Shown here piece after piece: positions 1-5,423 of a DNA stretch of 5,783 nucleotides. The notes under the pieces are model-generated. The model did no database searches and was not told the DNA's origin. It saw only the letters and a program-made list of their open reading frames with translations. Positions within the stretch are counted from its first letter, which is position 1; every line of letters starts with the position of its first letter. A program made the translations under genes and the position numbers. Origin of the DNA: Gammaproteobacteria bacterium (GTDB lineage Bacteria > Pseudomonadota > Gammaproteobacteria > Pseudomonadales > Pseudomonadaceae); contig JAAZCO010000235.1 of the NCBI GenBank assembly GCA_012513235.1, positions 1 to 5,783 on the forward strand. The letters run 5' to 3'.

Positions 1-313
1 ACCGATCGCTTGTTAAGCAGATCTCCCCAGATAAGAGCATGTACTGTCACTGCACTGCTGCATCATTTACGGTGGCCGTTAGATCACATGGCTTCGTTGT
101 CTTGTGCCAACTCGCCTTCAGCCTACGCCTCATATGATGTTTTTGTTCATCAGCTCGCAGCTTTGCGTCCGGCTTCCTCCAGACAACTTCTCGCGGAACT
201 GCCCTTGCCATTCGCTGGTAGTTAACATCTAATAACGATCATAAATCGCTAAGGATGGTGACCTTCCTACAGAGGACTTTCACCTCATTAGTTCATGCCC
301 ATGCTGGGCGTAC
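1..313 (-). mobile_element. 5' part of a group IIC (attC-type) intron, reversed
   Basis: Read on the minus strand from 313 leftwards, the sequence has the look of the 5' end and domain I of a bacterial group II intron. It starts GTACGCCCAGCATGGGC (a GUGYG-like 5' end), followed by the AGGTGAAAGTCCTCT and GGAAGCCGGACGCAAAGC blocks that I recognise from domain I of these introns. It abuts the sequence CCACTTGT, the bottom strand of an attC core, which is the known target of attC-specific group IIC introns. The reverse transcriptase gene, domains V/VI and the 3' splice site would lie left of the window. The exact 5' boundary could be 313 or 315, depending on whether the first GT is exon or intron. 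The open frame on the plus strand at 10-225 is a shadow of this RNA. Identification is by motif memory and context, not by a covariance search. Confidence 0.75.
135..152 (-). ncRNA. Candidate EBS1 stem-loop of the intron
   Basis: On the minus strand a perfect 5-bp stem (TGATG/CATCA) closes an 8-base loop, AACAAAAA. The loop contains ACAA, which is exactly complementary to TTGT, the four exon bases just upstream of the proposed intron 5' splice site (plus-strand ACAA at 314-317). In group IIC introns a short EBS1-IBS1 pairing of about four bases is usual, and the target site is mainly recognised through the attC hairpin. Position and pairing therefore support the intron assignment and the choice of 313/314 as the junction. 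Confidence 0.55.
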
Positions 314-384
314 ACAAGTGGTTCAAATCGTTCGTTTCACTCACTGGGACTGGCTAAAGCCCGCCCCTTAACCAAGCGTTAGGC
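314..384 (+). other. attC site 1, R'' core interrupted by the intron
   Basis: The right-hand core R' is GTTAGGC at 378-384, with the recombination point after its first G. The inner arms TGGTT (319-323) and AACCA (370-374) are complementary, as L'' and L' boxes should be. The left core should read like GCCTAACAAG, but only ACAAG remains before the intron begins, so the other half of R'' must lie beyond the intron, outside the window. Rejoined, the site would be about 76 bp, a usual size for Pseudomonas-type attC sites. This site belongs to the cassette left of the window and marks the beginning of the protease cassette. Confidence 0.8.
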
Positions 385-389
385 TTTAT

Positions 390-1163
390 ATGTACGCTAT
401 CGACCCGCACGACTCTCTTGTCCCTATTTTTGTAGAGCATCTAAGCTCAGGAAAAGTTGAGCAGGTTGGAACTGGTATCTTTGTAGAGTTCCAAGGAGCT
501 CCTTTTCTTTTCACCGCAGCACACGTTACAGATATAACTGAGTACGGGAACTTGATGGCCCCGACCCCAAACGGAATATCTGCAATTGATGGATACATGG
601 CATATGTGGATTTGCTGCCTGAAAGCAAAAGGTCGGAAGACACAGTAGATATAGCTTATTTCAGACTCGACTCAACATTCGCCAGAAACTTACTTGCTTT
701 TTTCAAGCCTTTACATCAGTCAAGATTTGAGGTTATCCACAGCCCAACTGAGTTAAATACGTACTCAATTTGTGGCTATCCCGCAAGTAAGTCACGCCAA
801 AATGGTGATGTTTTTAGCTCAGAGCTGGCATCCTATCGCGGCCTTTCGGCCACAACCGAAACATACAATGAATTAGATTTAACTAGTGATTCCAGCATCA
901 TCGTTCGATTCCGTAAAAAAACCGCCATTTCCCCAATTGATGGGAAAAAAATGAATCCGCTTAGCCCACGGGGAGTAAGTGGTGGCGGAATATTTTCTTG
1001 GCCTGCTGGTCATGAGCTTTCAAACGACTGGTCTCTTACTCGCTTAGCAGGAATATTTCATACCTATAAAGAAAGAAGAGGCCTAATGATTGGAACCAGC
1101 CTATTATCGGTAGTCACCGCAGTACAGCTTGGGGCAATGAAAAACTATGGCGGCACCGAGTAA
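390..1163 (+). CDS. Trypsin-like serine protease, integron cassette gene
   Basis: The 257-residue protein shows the three signatures of a chymotrypsin-fold (S1-like) peptidase in the correct order. GTGIF at 27-31 opens the first barrel, TAAHV puts the catalytic histidine at His45, VDIAYF puts the aspartate at Asp87, and GVSGGG puts the nucleophile at Ser197, so all three catalytic residues look intact. There is no signal peptide or membrane segment, so it should act in the cytoplasm, unlike the periplasmic DegP/DegQ proteases, and there is no PDZ domain. The start lies only five bases after the attC core and has no clear Shine-Dalgarno sequence, so translation may be weak or depend on the upstream cassette. 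The stop is seven bases before the next attC, the tight packing expected of a cassette. The substrate is unknown. Proteases of this sort occur in some phage-defence systems, but nothing here shows that role. Confidence 0.8.
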   Translation: MYAIDPHDSLVPIFVEHLSSGKVEQVGTGIFVEFQGAPFLFTAAHVTDITEYGNLMAPTPNGISAIDGYMAYVDLLPESKRSEDTVDIAYFRLDSTFARNLLAFFKPLHQSRFEVIHSPTELNTYSICGYPASKSRQNGDVFSSELASYRGLSATTETYNELDLTSDSSIIVRFRKKTAISPIDGKKMNPLSPRGVSGGGIFSWPAGHELSNDWSLTRLAGIFHTYKERRGLMIGTSLLSVVTAVQLGAMKNYGGTE

Positions 1164-1170
1164 TGGCAAA

Positions 1171-1257
1171 GCCTAACAAGTGCATCAAATTCGTTCCGGC
1201 CCAGAAGGGCCTCCACAGGACGGCCTTAACAGGCCACCGTTTATGCAAGCGTTAGGT
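1171..1257 (+). other. attC site 2 (intact)
   Basis: R'' is GCCTAAC (1171-1177) and R' is GTTAGGT (1251-1257); apart from the outermost base they are inverted complements. Inside them TGCAT (1181-1185) pairs with ATGCA (1243-1247). The 87-bp site follows the protease stop directly and ends 13 bases before the next gene. It retains the AACAAG sequence that forms the group IIC intron target, but it is unoccupied. Confidence 0.9.
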
Positions 1258-1260
1258 AAA

Positions 1261-1265
1261 AGGAG
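1261..1265 (+). promoter_or_regulatory. Shine-Dalgarno site of the 226-residue cassette gene
   Basis: AGGAG lies five bases before the ATG at 1271 and inside the cassette, so the gene carries its own strong ribosome binding site, in contrast to the protease cassette. It fixes the start codon. Confidence 0.75.
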
Positions 1266-1270
1266 AAAGT

Positions 1271-1951
1271 ATGTCAGTTTCGAGGTTTTTAGTAGAGAAT
1301 AATGGTTCTAATCCAGATGCAATAAAATTAGCTTTTAGCCAAGCTTACAGTCAATGCAAATATGCTGGGCTGAGTAACATTACGTTAGTATTTCCAACTA
1401 AAGGTACTTTCAAAACCTCAGACATAGCAGGTTTTGTGGGTGATGCAGCAGCTAAAGCTCTTTTTAAAGGTTTGTCAGTAAATCTAGGTGACGGAATTCA
1501 GCTTACATTCGATATACCTAAAAATATAAACCCCTTTAATAATCATGATGTTGTTCTTGCCATATATCTTACTGATAAAGATATGGATATTGTAGATAGC
1601 ATCAATAATGTAAATAGTATCGTGTTTCTACCTTGGCTTGAAAAAGATGGTAAACGTTGGCTATCAACGTGGAGTCCTCAAACCGTTGGTACTTCATCTT
1701 GGACAACTCCTAGTGAATCATTACCTGAAAATGTTCGAGAAGTAATATTAAAACTTGGCCGTTGTATTAATATGCCTACAGGATTATCACACCCCTCGGA
1801 TAAAGAAATGGCAAAAAAATTATTCATTGAACTACGAAAACAAGGTTGCTTAACTTCATCTGAATTAATAAGACAATTTGCAGTTAATAACGGTTGGGAA
1901 CCACGTAGAGCTGAAGAACTAGCTCAGTTCTCATCTAAGTATATTGAGTGA
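1271..1951 (+). CDS. Hypothetical cassette protein, 226 residues
   Basis: I do not recognise a named family. The product is soluble, with no signal peptide or membrane segment. An N-terminal alpha/beta-looking part (about 1-135) contains ITLVFPTKG (37-45), a stretch with alternating hydrophobic residues, VVLAIYLT (about 93-100), and IVFLPW (about 117-122). A middle part is rich in Ser, Trp and Thr (WLSTWSPQ onwards). The C-terminal ~55 residues from HPSDKEMAKK look helical, with a GWEPRRAEELAQF segment that could be a small helix-turn-helix-like or adaptor domain. The gene is markedly more AT-rich than its neighbours, as is common for cassette genes of foreign origin. Start and frame are well supported by the ribosome binding site and by the attC sites tightly bracketing the gene. 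Function is unknown. Confidence 0.8.
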   Translation: MSVSRFLVENNGSNPDAIKLAFSQAYSQCKYAGLSNITLVFPTKGTFKTSDIAGFVGDAAAKALFKGLSVNLGDGIQLTFDIPKNINPFNNHDVVLAIYLTDKDMDIVDSINNVNSIVFLPWLEKDGKRWLSTWSPQTVGTSSWTTPSESLPENVREVILKLGRCINMPTGLSHPSDKEMAKKLFIELRKQGCLTSSELIRQFAVNNGWEPRRAEELAQFSSKYIE

Positions 1952-1956
1952 ATTTT

Positions 1957-2056
1957 ACCTAACAAGGCCATTAAGCCGGATTCGTAACAGCTGGGTTGAT
2001 TTAGTTTCGCTACATGTTTTAGCCAACTATTACTCACCGCTATGGCGGCGTTAGCC
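1957..2056 (+). other. attC site 3 (intact)
   Basis: R'' is ACCTAAC (1957-1963), five bases after the stop of the 226-residue gene, and R' is GTTAGCC (2050-2056). GCCAT (1967-1971) pairs with ATGGC (2042-2046) as the inner arms. At 100 bp it is longer than sites 1 and 2. It retains the AACAAG intron-target sequence and is unoccupied. The ATG at 2042 lies in the L' arm and is not a cassette-encoded start. Confidence 0.85.
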
Positions 2057-2089
2057 GTCATTCATCAAATAGAGGTTGCTATTCAACAT

Positions 2090-2479
2090 ATGAAAATTGA
2101 AGCCATTACACCGTCAGAAATGTTTGAGCCAATTGGTCCATACAGTCACCTCACCAAAGCTGGTCCGTTCATCACTATTTCTGGAACGCCTGGTGTAGAT
2201 CCAGTGACATCGAAGATGGCGGGTGAGGATGCGTATACTCAGGCCAAGCAAATTATTCGGAATTTCAGCTCAATGCTTGGTGATGTAGGTGCGTCACTTA
2301 GGGATGTAATGCATGTTCATGTGTTTCTGGTCCGAGTGGAAGATTTTCAAGAAATGAACCGTGCGTACGCGGAGGAGTTTGGCTCTTATCTGCCCGCTCG
2401 TACAGTAATCGGTGTAGCTGATCTTCCCAAGAAAGGTGCGCTCATGACCATGAACCTGACTGCTTTTGTGAGCGGTTAA
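2090..2479 (+). CDS. RidA/YjgF/YER057c/UK114-family protein, cassette gene
   Basis: From the chosen start the protein has 129 residues, the normal length of this family. It shows the family's landmarks: IGPYSH (15-20), ISGTPGVDP (30-38), the QA...N helix (51-58), HVHVFLV (75-81), and PARTVIGVADLP (102-113). Family members form trimers; RidA itself hydrolyses reactive enamine/imine intermediates made by PLP enzymes. Arg104 matches the essential arginine (Arg105 of E. coli RidA). The acidic residue of E. coli RidA (Glu120) seems replaced, by Thr or Met in the segment MTMNLTAF, so the substrate may differ. The frame is open back to an ATG at 2042, but that lies in the attC arm upstream of the recombination point, so 2090 is preferred. 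Its ribosome binding site is poor (AGAGG, 14 bases away). The last stop-codon base comes from the adjoining intron remnant. Confidence 0.85.
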   Translation: MKIEAITPSEMFEPIGPYSHLTKAGPFITISGTPGVDPVTSKMAGEDAYTQAKQIIRNFSSMLGDVGASLRDVMHVHVFLVRVEDFQEMNRAYAEEFGSYLPARTVIGVADLPKKGALMTMNLTAFVSG

Positions 2480-2514
2480 TCGGGTAGCCGAGGGTTTCTA
2501 GCCCTCAGCCCCCA

Positions 2515-2548
2515 CAACACCCTGCATGCGGCTCCGCACAGGGCGTTT
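2515..2548 (-). ncRNA. Group II intron domain V hairpin
   Basis: On the minus strand AACGCCCTG (2547-2539) pairs with CAGGGTGTT (2524-2516) as a nine-pair lower helix. In it, CGC pairs with GTG through a G-U wobble, the pattern of the catalytic triad in class C introns. A two-base bulge (TG) lies on the 3' side only, then comes a four-pair upper helix TGCG/CGCA with the loop GAGC. The 34-base size, triad, wobble and one-sided bulge are all standard for domain V. The loop is not a GNRA tetraloop, which is unusual and may mean the copy is decayed. Confidence 0.65.
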
Positions 2549-2550
2549 CA

Positions 2551-2637
2551 CTAAGAATGATGAAGTTTAATCCAACCATCGCGCAACTCGTACAGACCCG
2601 GAGCTTTAGAGCTGCGCCATAGACCTTTGCTAAGTAA
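2551..2637 (-). pseudogene. C-terminal tail of a group II intron reverse transcriptase
   Basis: The minus-strand frame ending at the TAG at 2553-2551 encodes 28 residues containing LWRSSKAPGLYELRDGWIKL. This resembles the extreme C-terminus of class IIC intron-encoded proteins as I remember it, where a WR-(I/L)S-x-SPAL segment precedes the end. Its place just upstream of domain V is where the tail must be. The upstream RT and maturase domains are missing here, so it cannot be functional. Confidence 0.5.
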
Positions 2638-2677
2638 AAGACGATTCTATTACACATGTGTAACAGAAATCGTCTTT
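2637..2677 (-). terminator. Rho-independent terminator of the folE2-zigA operon
   Basis: A ten-base stem AAAGACGATT (2637-2646) pairs with AATCGTCTTT (2668-2677). Nested inside is a perfect 14-bp palindrome, TTACACA/TGTGTAA (2650-2663), separated by short mismatched stretches. On the minus strand the hairpin overlaps the zigA stop codon and runs into a T-rich stretch (CTTTTACTTAG). The symmetric A/T flanks mean it could also stop transcription arriving from the cassette array on the plus strand. Confidence 0.75.
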
Positions 2678-3884
2678 ATGCCACTTCTAAAGTGCCCGCT
2701 AAATTAAACGGCTCGCCCCACTGCTGCCAAATTATCGAACCCTGCGCTAATTCATCATCCGTCAGTAAACAAGCGTTTAAGTCAGCTTCGAGCTGGTTAA
2801 AGTTAATGTTCTGGCCAATAAAAACCAACTCTTGGCGGCAATCACCGACATCATCTTGCCATTTTTCTTCGATGGATTTTAAACTCTCAGCATCTTGCGG
2901 CCAATCTGCATGAGGTACGCTGGCCCACCATTGGCCCGCATAGCTATAACGCATCATGCCACCGGCTTGCGACCAGCTGCCAACCAAATTTTGGCAAGGT
3001 GCCAACCAAAAATAACCTTTGGAGCGTAATAAACGTCCATTGCACCATTCTTGATTTAAAAACTGATAAAAGCGCTCGGCATGTAACGGACGGCGTGCTT
3101 GCCATGCATGTGAAGCAATACCGTACTCTTCACTTTCTGGAATATGCTCACCGCGCATTTCTTTGAGCCAGCCGGGTGCTTGCGCGGCTTGATCAAAATT
3201 AAAGGCATGGGTATTGAGTACTTCTTTTAGCGGGATATCGCCCATGCGCATCGGTAAGATTTTCGCTTGGGTATTGAGTGAGCGCAAAATGGCTTCCAGC
3301 TCCTGATAAGCAACTTGGCTGATAAGGTCGGTTTTGCTGACTAAAATGACATCAGCAAACTCCACCTGCTCAATCAGCAAATCAGTGATTGCGCGCTCAT
3401 CGTCTTCGGCAATATCGTTTTCGCGCTCGCCAATCCATTGTGCAGCGTGATAATCGGTTAAAAAATTGATGCCATCCACCACTGTAACCATGGTATCGAG
3501 ACGCGTGAGGTCAGATAAGCTATGACCGGCTTCATCAGTAAAGGTGAAGGTTTCTGCCACCGGTAACGGCTCAGAAATCCCAGTGGATTCAATCAGTAGA
3601 TAATCAAAGCGATTTTGCTGGGCCAGCGCTGCGACCTCTTTAAGTAAGTCCTCGCGCAAGGTGCAACAGATGCAGCCATTGCTCATCTCAATCAGCTGTT
3701 CTTCAGCGCGATTAAGCTCTACGCCATGTTGCGCTGCACTGCCATCAAGATTGATTTCACTCATATCATTGACGATTACCGCCACGCGTAAGCCTTCGCG
3801 GTTTTTTAAAATATGATTGAGTAATGTGGTTTTGCCTGCACCTAAAAAACCAGATAGCACGGTAACGGGAAGCGGAGTGGACAT
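2676..3884 (-). CDS. zigA: COG0523 GTP-dependent metallochaperone (CobW/P47K family)
   Basis: The 402-residue protein belongs to the G3E family of P-loop GTPases that deliver metals, and most resembles the zinc-starvation members (ZigA/YciC/ZNG1 type). Residues visible: Walker A GFLGAGKT (12-19); the hallmark metal-binding CxCC motif C71-I-C73-C74 preceded by SNG; IESTGISEP (98-106) in the Walker B/switch region; and SKTD (183-186) for guanine recognition. A C-terminal CobW_C-type domain follows, with RPLHAERFYQFL and a GYFWLA segment, at the usual length. A Shine-Dalgarno AAGGA eight bases upstream fixes the start. It lies 67 bases downstream of folE2 in the same orientation with no promoter visible between, so the two are probably co-transcribed under Zur. 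It is thought to hand scarce zinc to client enzymes. The choice of the symbol zigA over other COG0523 names rests on the Zur context. Confidence 0.9.
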   Translation of the reverse strand: MSTPLPVTVLSGFLGAGKTTLLNHILKNREGLRVAVIVNDMSEINLDGSAAQHGVELNRAEEQLIEMSNGCICCTLREDLLKEVAALAQQNRFDYLLIESTGISEPLPVAETFTFTDEAGHSLSDLTRLDTMVTVVDGINFLTDYHAAQWIGERENDIAEDDERAITDLLIEQVEFADVILVSKTDLISQVAYQELEAILRSLNTQAKILPMRMGDIPLKEVLNTHAFNFDQAAQAPGWLKEMRGEHIPESEEYGIASHAWQARRPLHAERFYQFLNQEWCNGRLLRSKGYFWLAPCQNLVGSWSQAGGMMRYSYAGQWWASVPHADWPQDAESLKSIEEKWQDDVGDCRQELVFIGQNINFNQLEADLNACLLTDDELAQGSIIWQQWGEPFNLAGTLEVA

Positions 3885-3951
3885 ATTGTTTTTCCTTGCT
3901 TAAGTAATGTTAAGTAATAGGTTTACGCCAGAGTGCAGCGCGCTGATAGCC

Positions 3952-4878
3952 TTAAAGGGCTCGGTCGTTTGCTGCAGCGTGCTCAATAGAGGCGATAGCG
4001 TCGTGAGCATGCAGACTTTCTAAATGGCGTGCTGTGGCAGTAAATTCTGAATAGCGTCCAGCTAATGCCTGTTGCATGCGGCGCACCGCATCTTCAACAA
4101 ACATCAAATTATGGCCATTGAGACGGGCAAATTCTTGCTCATCAATACGCTTTACTGCGGTTTGTAGCGGGGTGGCTAATGCCTCTTCGATACAGTTGAT
4201 TAACTCGACCAAGCCAAAGTCTGCACAGCCTTGGGCTATGCTCACGCTGACTGTGGCTTGGCTGCGTTGACTATGGGGTGTGGCAAAACTGCCATGCTCT
4301 TGCAGCCAGTGCGCAACCTGCTCGACATTGCAGGTATCAGTTGTAGCAAAGGACGCAGTAAAGTGCTCAGCCAAGAGTTGCCGTGCTAAAGCGGCAGAGC
4401 AGGGGCAGGTGGAGGAGTAGCCGATTTTGACCTCTGCCGTCAGCTTAAATCCTGCTGGCGATAACTGTGCATGCAGTTGCACGGGATAGCTTTTCCAGCC
4501 ACCCAAATCGCTACTCAATAATGCCGTGCGCTTCAGTAGTAGGTTAAAACTTAAGAGTAAACGTGCTTGTGAGGCTTGAGCTTCTTGTTGGCCGAGGATA
4601 GCTTTGTTTAACATCTCCAACAAAATATCAGGCGTGACCGGCTGTACAGCAGCAAGTTCGCCGAGTAGCTGATATAGGCGAGACATATGAATGCCTTTGC
4701 TTTTGGCATTACCCATATCCACCTGAAAGCAGGCGTGCATGGATAGTGTGTTGTATATGTTGGGATATTCCTCAGCCAAGCAGAGTGGCAGATCAATATT
4801 ATCCATACCAACCCAGTTGATAGGTGTGTGGATATAAGCTTGTGTATCTAGGGAAATATCAGGCAGTGAGCTCTTCAT
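3952..4878 (-). CDS. folE2: GTP cyclohydrolase IB (FolE2)
   Basis: The enzyme converts GTP to 7,8-dihydroneopterin triphosphate, the first step of folate synthesis. FolE2 (COG1469) replaces the zinc enzyme FolE when zinc is scarce, because it works with other divalent metals such as manganese. The 308-residue length is usual. Family features seen: the N-terminal WVGM motif (22-25), KGIHMSRL (61-68), the metal-cysteine motif CPCS (158-161), PHSQRS (201-206) with a conserved histidine, and NLMFVEDAVR (257-266) with a conserved glutamate. The start at the ATG at 4878-4876 has only a weak Shine-Dalgarno (AGGT, 13 bases away), but the sequence from PDIS to WVGM aligns with the usual N-terminus. 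It is the first gene of the operon, directly behind the Zur-type promoter, and zigA follows. Confidence 0.93.
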   Translation of the reverse strand: MKSSLPDISLDTQAYIHTPINWVGMDNIDLPLCLAEEYPNIYNTLSMHACFQVDMGNAKSKGIHMSRLYQLLGELAAVQPVTPDILLEMLNKAILGQQEAQASQARLLLSFNLLLKRTALLSSDLGGWKSYPVQLHAQLSPAGFKLTAEVKIGYSSTCPCSAALARQLLAEHFTASFATTDTCNVEQVAHWLQEHGSFATPHSQRSQATVSVSIAQGCADFGLVELINCIEEALATPLQTAVKRIDEQEFARLNGHNLMFVEDAVRRMQQALAGRYSEFTATARHLESLHAHDAIASIEHAAANDRAL

Positions 4879-4904
4879 AGTTATCAGACATACCTAAAAG
4901 TAAT

Positions 4905-4917
4905 GTTATAGTATAAC
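4905..4917 (-). promoter_or_regulatory. Zur operator
   Basis: GTTATA-G-TATAAC is a perfect 13-bp inverted repeat. It matches the core of the gammaproteobacterial Zur consensus GTTATANTATAAC, and one flank (AAT before it) agrees as well. It overlaps the proposed -10 of the folE2 promoter, so zinc-loaded Zur would block RNA polymerase. Both downstream genes are classic Zur targets, which makes the call strong. Confidence 0.9.
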
Positions 4918-4936
4918 CAATGCTTTGCGATAACAA
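4908..4936 (-). promoter_or_regulatory. Sigma70-like promoter of folE2-zigA
   Basis: On the minus strand TTGTTA (4936-4931) and TACTAT (4913-4908) are separated by 17 bases, good matches to the -35 and -10 elements. The transcript would start near 4901, about 20 bases before the folE2 ATG. The Zur box covers the -10. Confidence 0.65.
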
Positions 4937-5012
4937 CACAGCCTAAATGGATATGCTTGTTTTTGAATGCAAGAATTAACAGTTTTCCAGTGCCATATTA
5001 ATAAGCTTTAGC

Positions 5013-5111
5013 GTGCTACTGGCTTATATTGTTGTGATTGTTTTGTTAATCGGCACACCAGATCCAATTATGGCATTGGTGACCAATGCAGCTTCTCAGC
5101 ATGATTTTAAG
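5013..5111 (+). pseudogene. LysE/RhtB-family exporter, N-terminal stub cut by an IS
   Basis: The frame from the GTG at 5013 encodes LLAYIVVIVLLIGTPDP followed by IMALVTNAASQHDFK. This matches the start of LysE/RhtB amino-acid exporters: a first membrane helix, the TPGP motif (here TPDP), then a helix ending HGFR/HGFK. A normal protein has about 200 residues; here about 33 remain before the IS5 end at 5111. The frame then runs through the IS into a stop at 5166-5168. The 3' part is not found downstream. The gene was divergent from folE2, and its start lies about 95 bases from the Zur box. Start codon and Shine-Dalgarno are uncertain. Confidence 0.65.
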
Positions 5112-5422
5112 GAGCCTCTGAATAACTACCCACTTTTTTCGATAATAGCCGCATCGTCCATTTTTTAGCCCAGCGAGCTAAATAATGAACCAACTGACCT
5201 TTGCCGAAGCAGAATACCAGAACAAAAAGGGTAAGACGCGTCGTGAGATTTTCTTAGAAAAGGTGGAGACCATTATTCCTTGGAAGCGCTTGCGAAATCG
5301 CGCCACTAAGCATTACTCCAAAGGTGAAACAGGATTCCCCTTACCCGCTCACTATGATGCTGCGTGTGCACTGTTTGCAGTTGCTCTACAAGCTTAGCGA
5401 TCCAGCTCTAGAAGATTCACTG
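5111..5422 (+). mobile_element. Truncated IS5-family insertion sequence
   Basis: The left end begins GGAGCCTCTGAATAAC, which looks like a terminal inverted repeat of IS5-family elements, and it directly follows TTAA, a YTAR-type target as used by this family. The transposase start lies 74 bases in. No matching right-hand repeat (GGCTCC) occurs before the window ends, and transposase similarity stops near 5422, so the element has lost its catalytic and right-end parts. It interrupts the LysE-type gene. Confidence 0.7.
5185..5422 (+). pseudogene. IS5-family transposase, frameshifted N-terminal fragment
   Basis: The first ~35 residues, starting MNQLTFAEAEY and continuing with KTRREIFLEKVETIIPW, are the typical beginning of IS5-family DDE transposases. 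After HYSKGETG the original frame gives nonsense to a stop at 5397. The next frame restores the expected PYPLTMMLRVHCLQ and LSDPALEDSL, up to about 5422. A frameshift near 5335-5340 therefore separates the two parts. A second small indel may lie near 5290, where the conserved W-(K/Q)-x-L region reads unusually. No catalytic DDE residues are left, so it is inactive. Confidence 0.75.
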
Positions 5423-5423
5423 A

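Larger units (their letters stand above)
2479..2637 (-). mobile_element. 3' remnant of a second group II intron (domains V and VI)
   Basis: On the minus strand this reads as the last ~28 codons of a reverse transcriptase, a TAG stop, then two hairpins and the end CTACCCGAT. The first hairpin has the anatomy of domain V (see its own entry). The second (2487-2509) is a plausible domain VI. The bases beyond the end, TAACCGC, would continue a preceding GT into GTTAACC, close to the GTTRRRY core of attC, so this intron also sits in the R'' core of a cassette, the RidA one. Everything 5' of the reverse-transcriptase tail is gone. The break lies just before the terminator of the zinc operon. This remnant explains why the RidA cassette has no complete attC. 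No covariance model was run. Confidence 0.65.

Noticed and set aside
10..225. Open frame of 71 codons on the plus strand
   Set aside because: It lies wholly in the reverse complement of group II intron domain I, has no ribosome binding site and matches no protein family; it is a shadow of a structured RNA.
386..643. 85-codon minus-strand frame opposite the protease gene
   Set aside because: Shadow of the protease frame, which holds the catalytic histidine region here.
1171..2056. attC hairpins as a CRISPR-like repeat array
   Set aside because: Only three sites with differing lengths and inner sequences, each following a gene, with the RYYYAAC/GTTRRRY cores of integron sites; there are no regular repeats or spacers.
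2042..2089. ATG at 2042 as the true start of the RidA-family gene
   Set aside because: It lies in the L' arm of attC, upstream of the recombination point at 2050, so it is not part of the cassette. The extra 16 residues do not match the family, whose N-terminus fits the ATG at 2090.
2487..2547. Two hairpins after the RidA gene as a simple transcription terminator
   Set aside because: No T-run follows on the plus strand. Read on the minus strand they have domain V/VI anatomy and adjoin an RT tail, which explains them better.
2656..2913. 85-codon plus-strand frame opposite zigA
   Set aside because: Antisense to a well-supported gene, with low-complexity composition typical of a shadow frame.
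4076..4270. 64-codon plus-strand frame opposite folE2
   Set aside because: Antisense shadow of a conserved enzyme, with no ribosome binding site.
4608..4811. 67-codon minus-strand frame inside folE2
   Set aside because: Overlaps folE2 in another frame and resembles nothing; the folE2 frame carries the conserved motifs.
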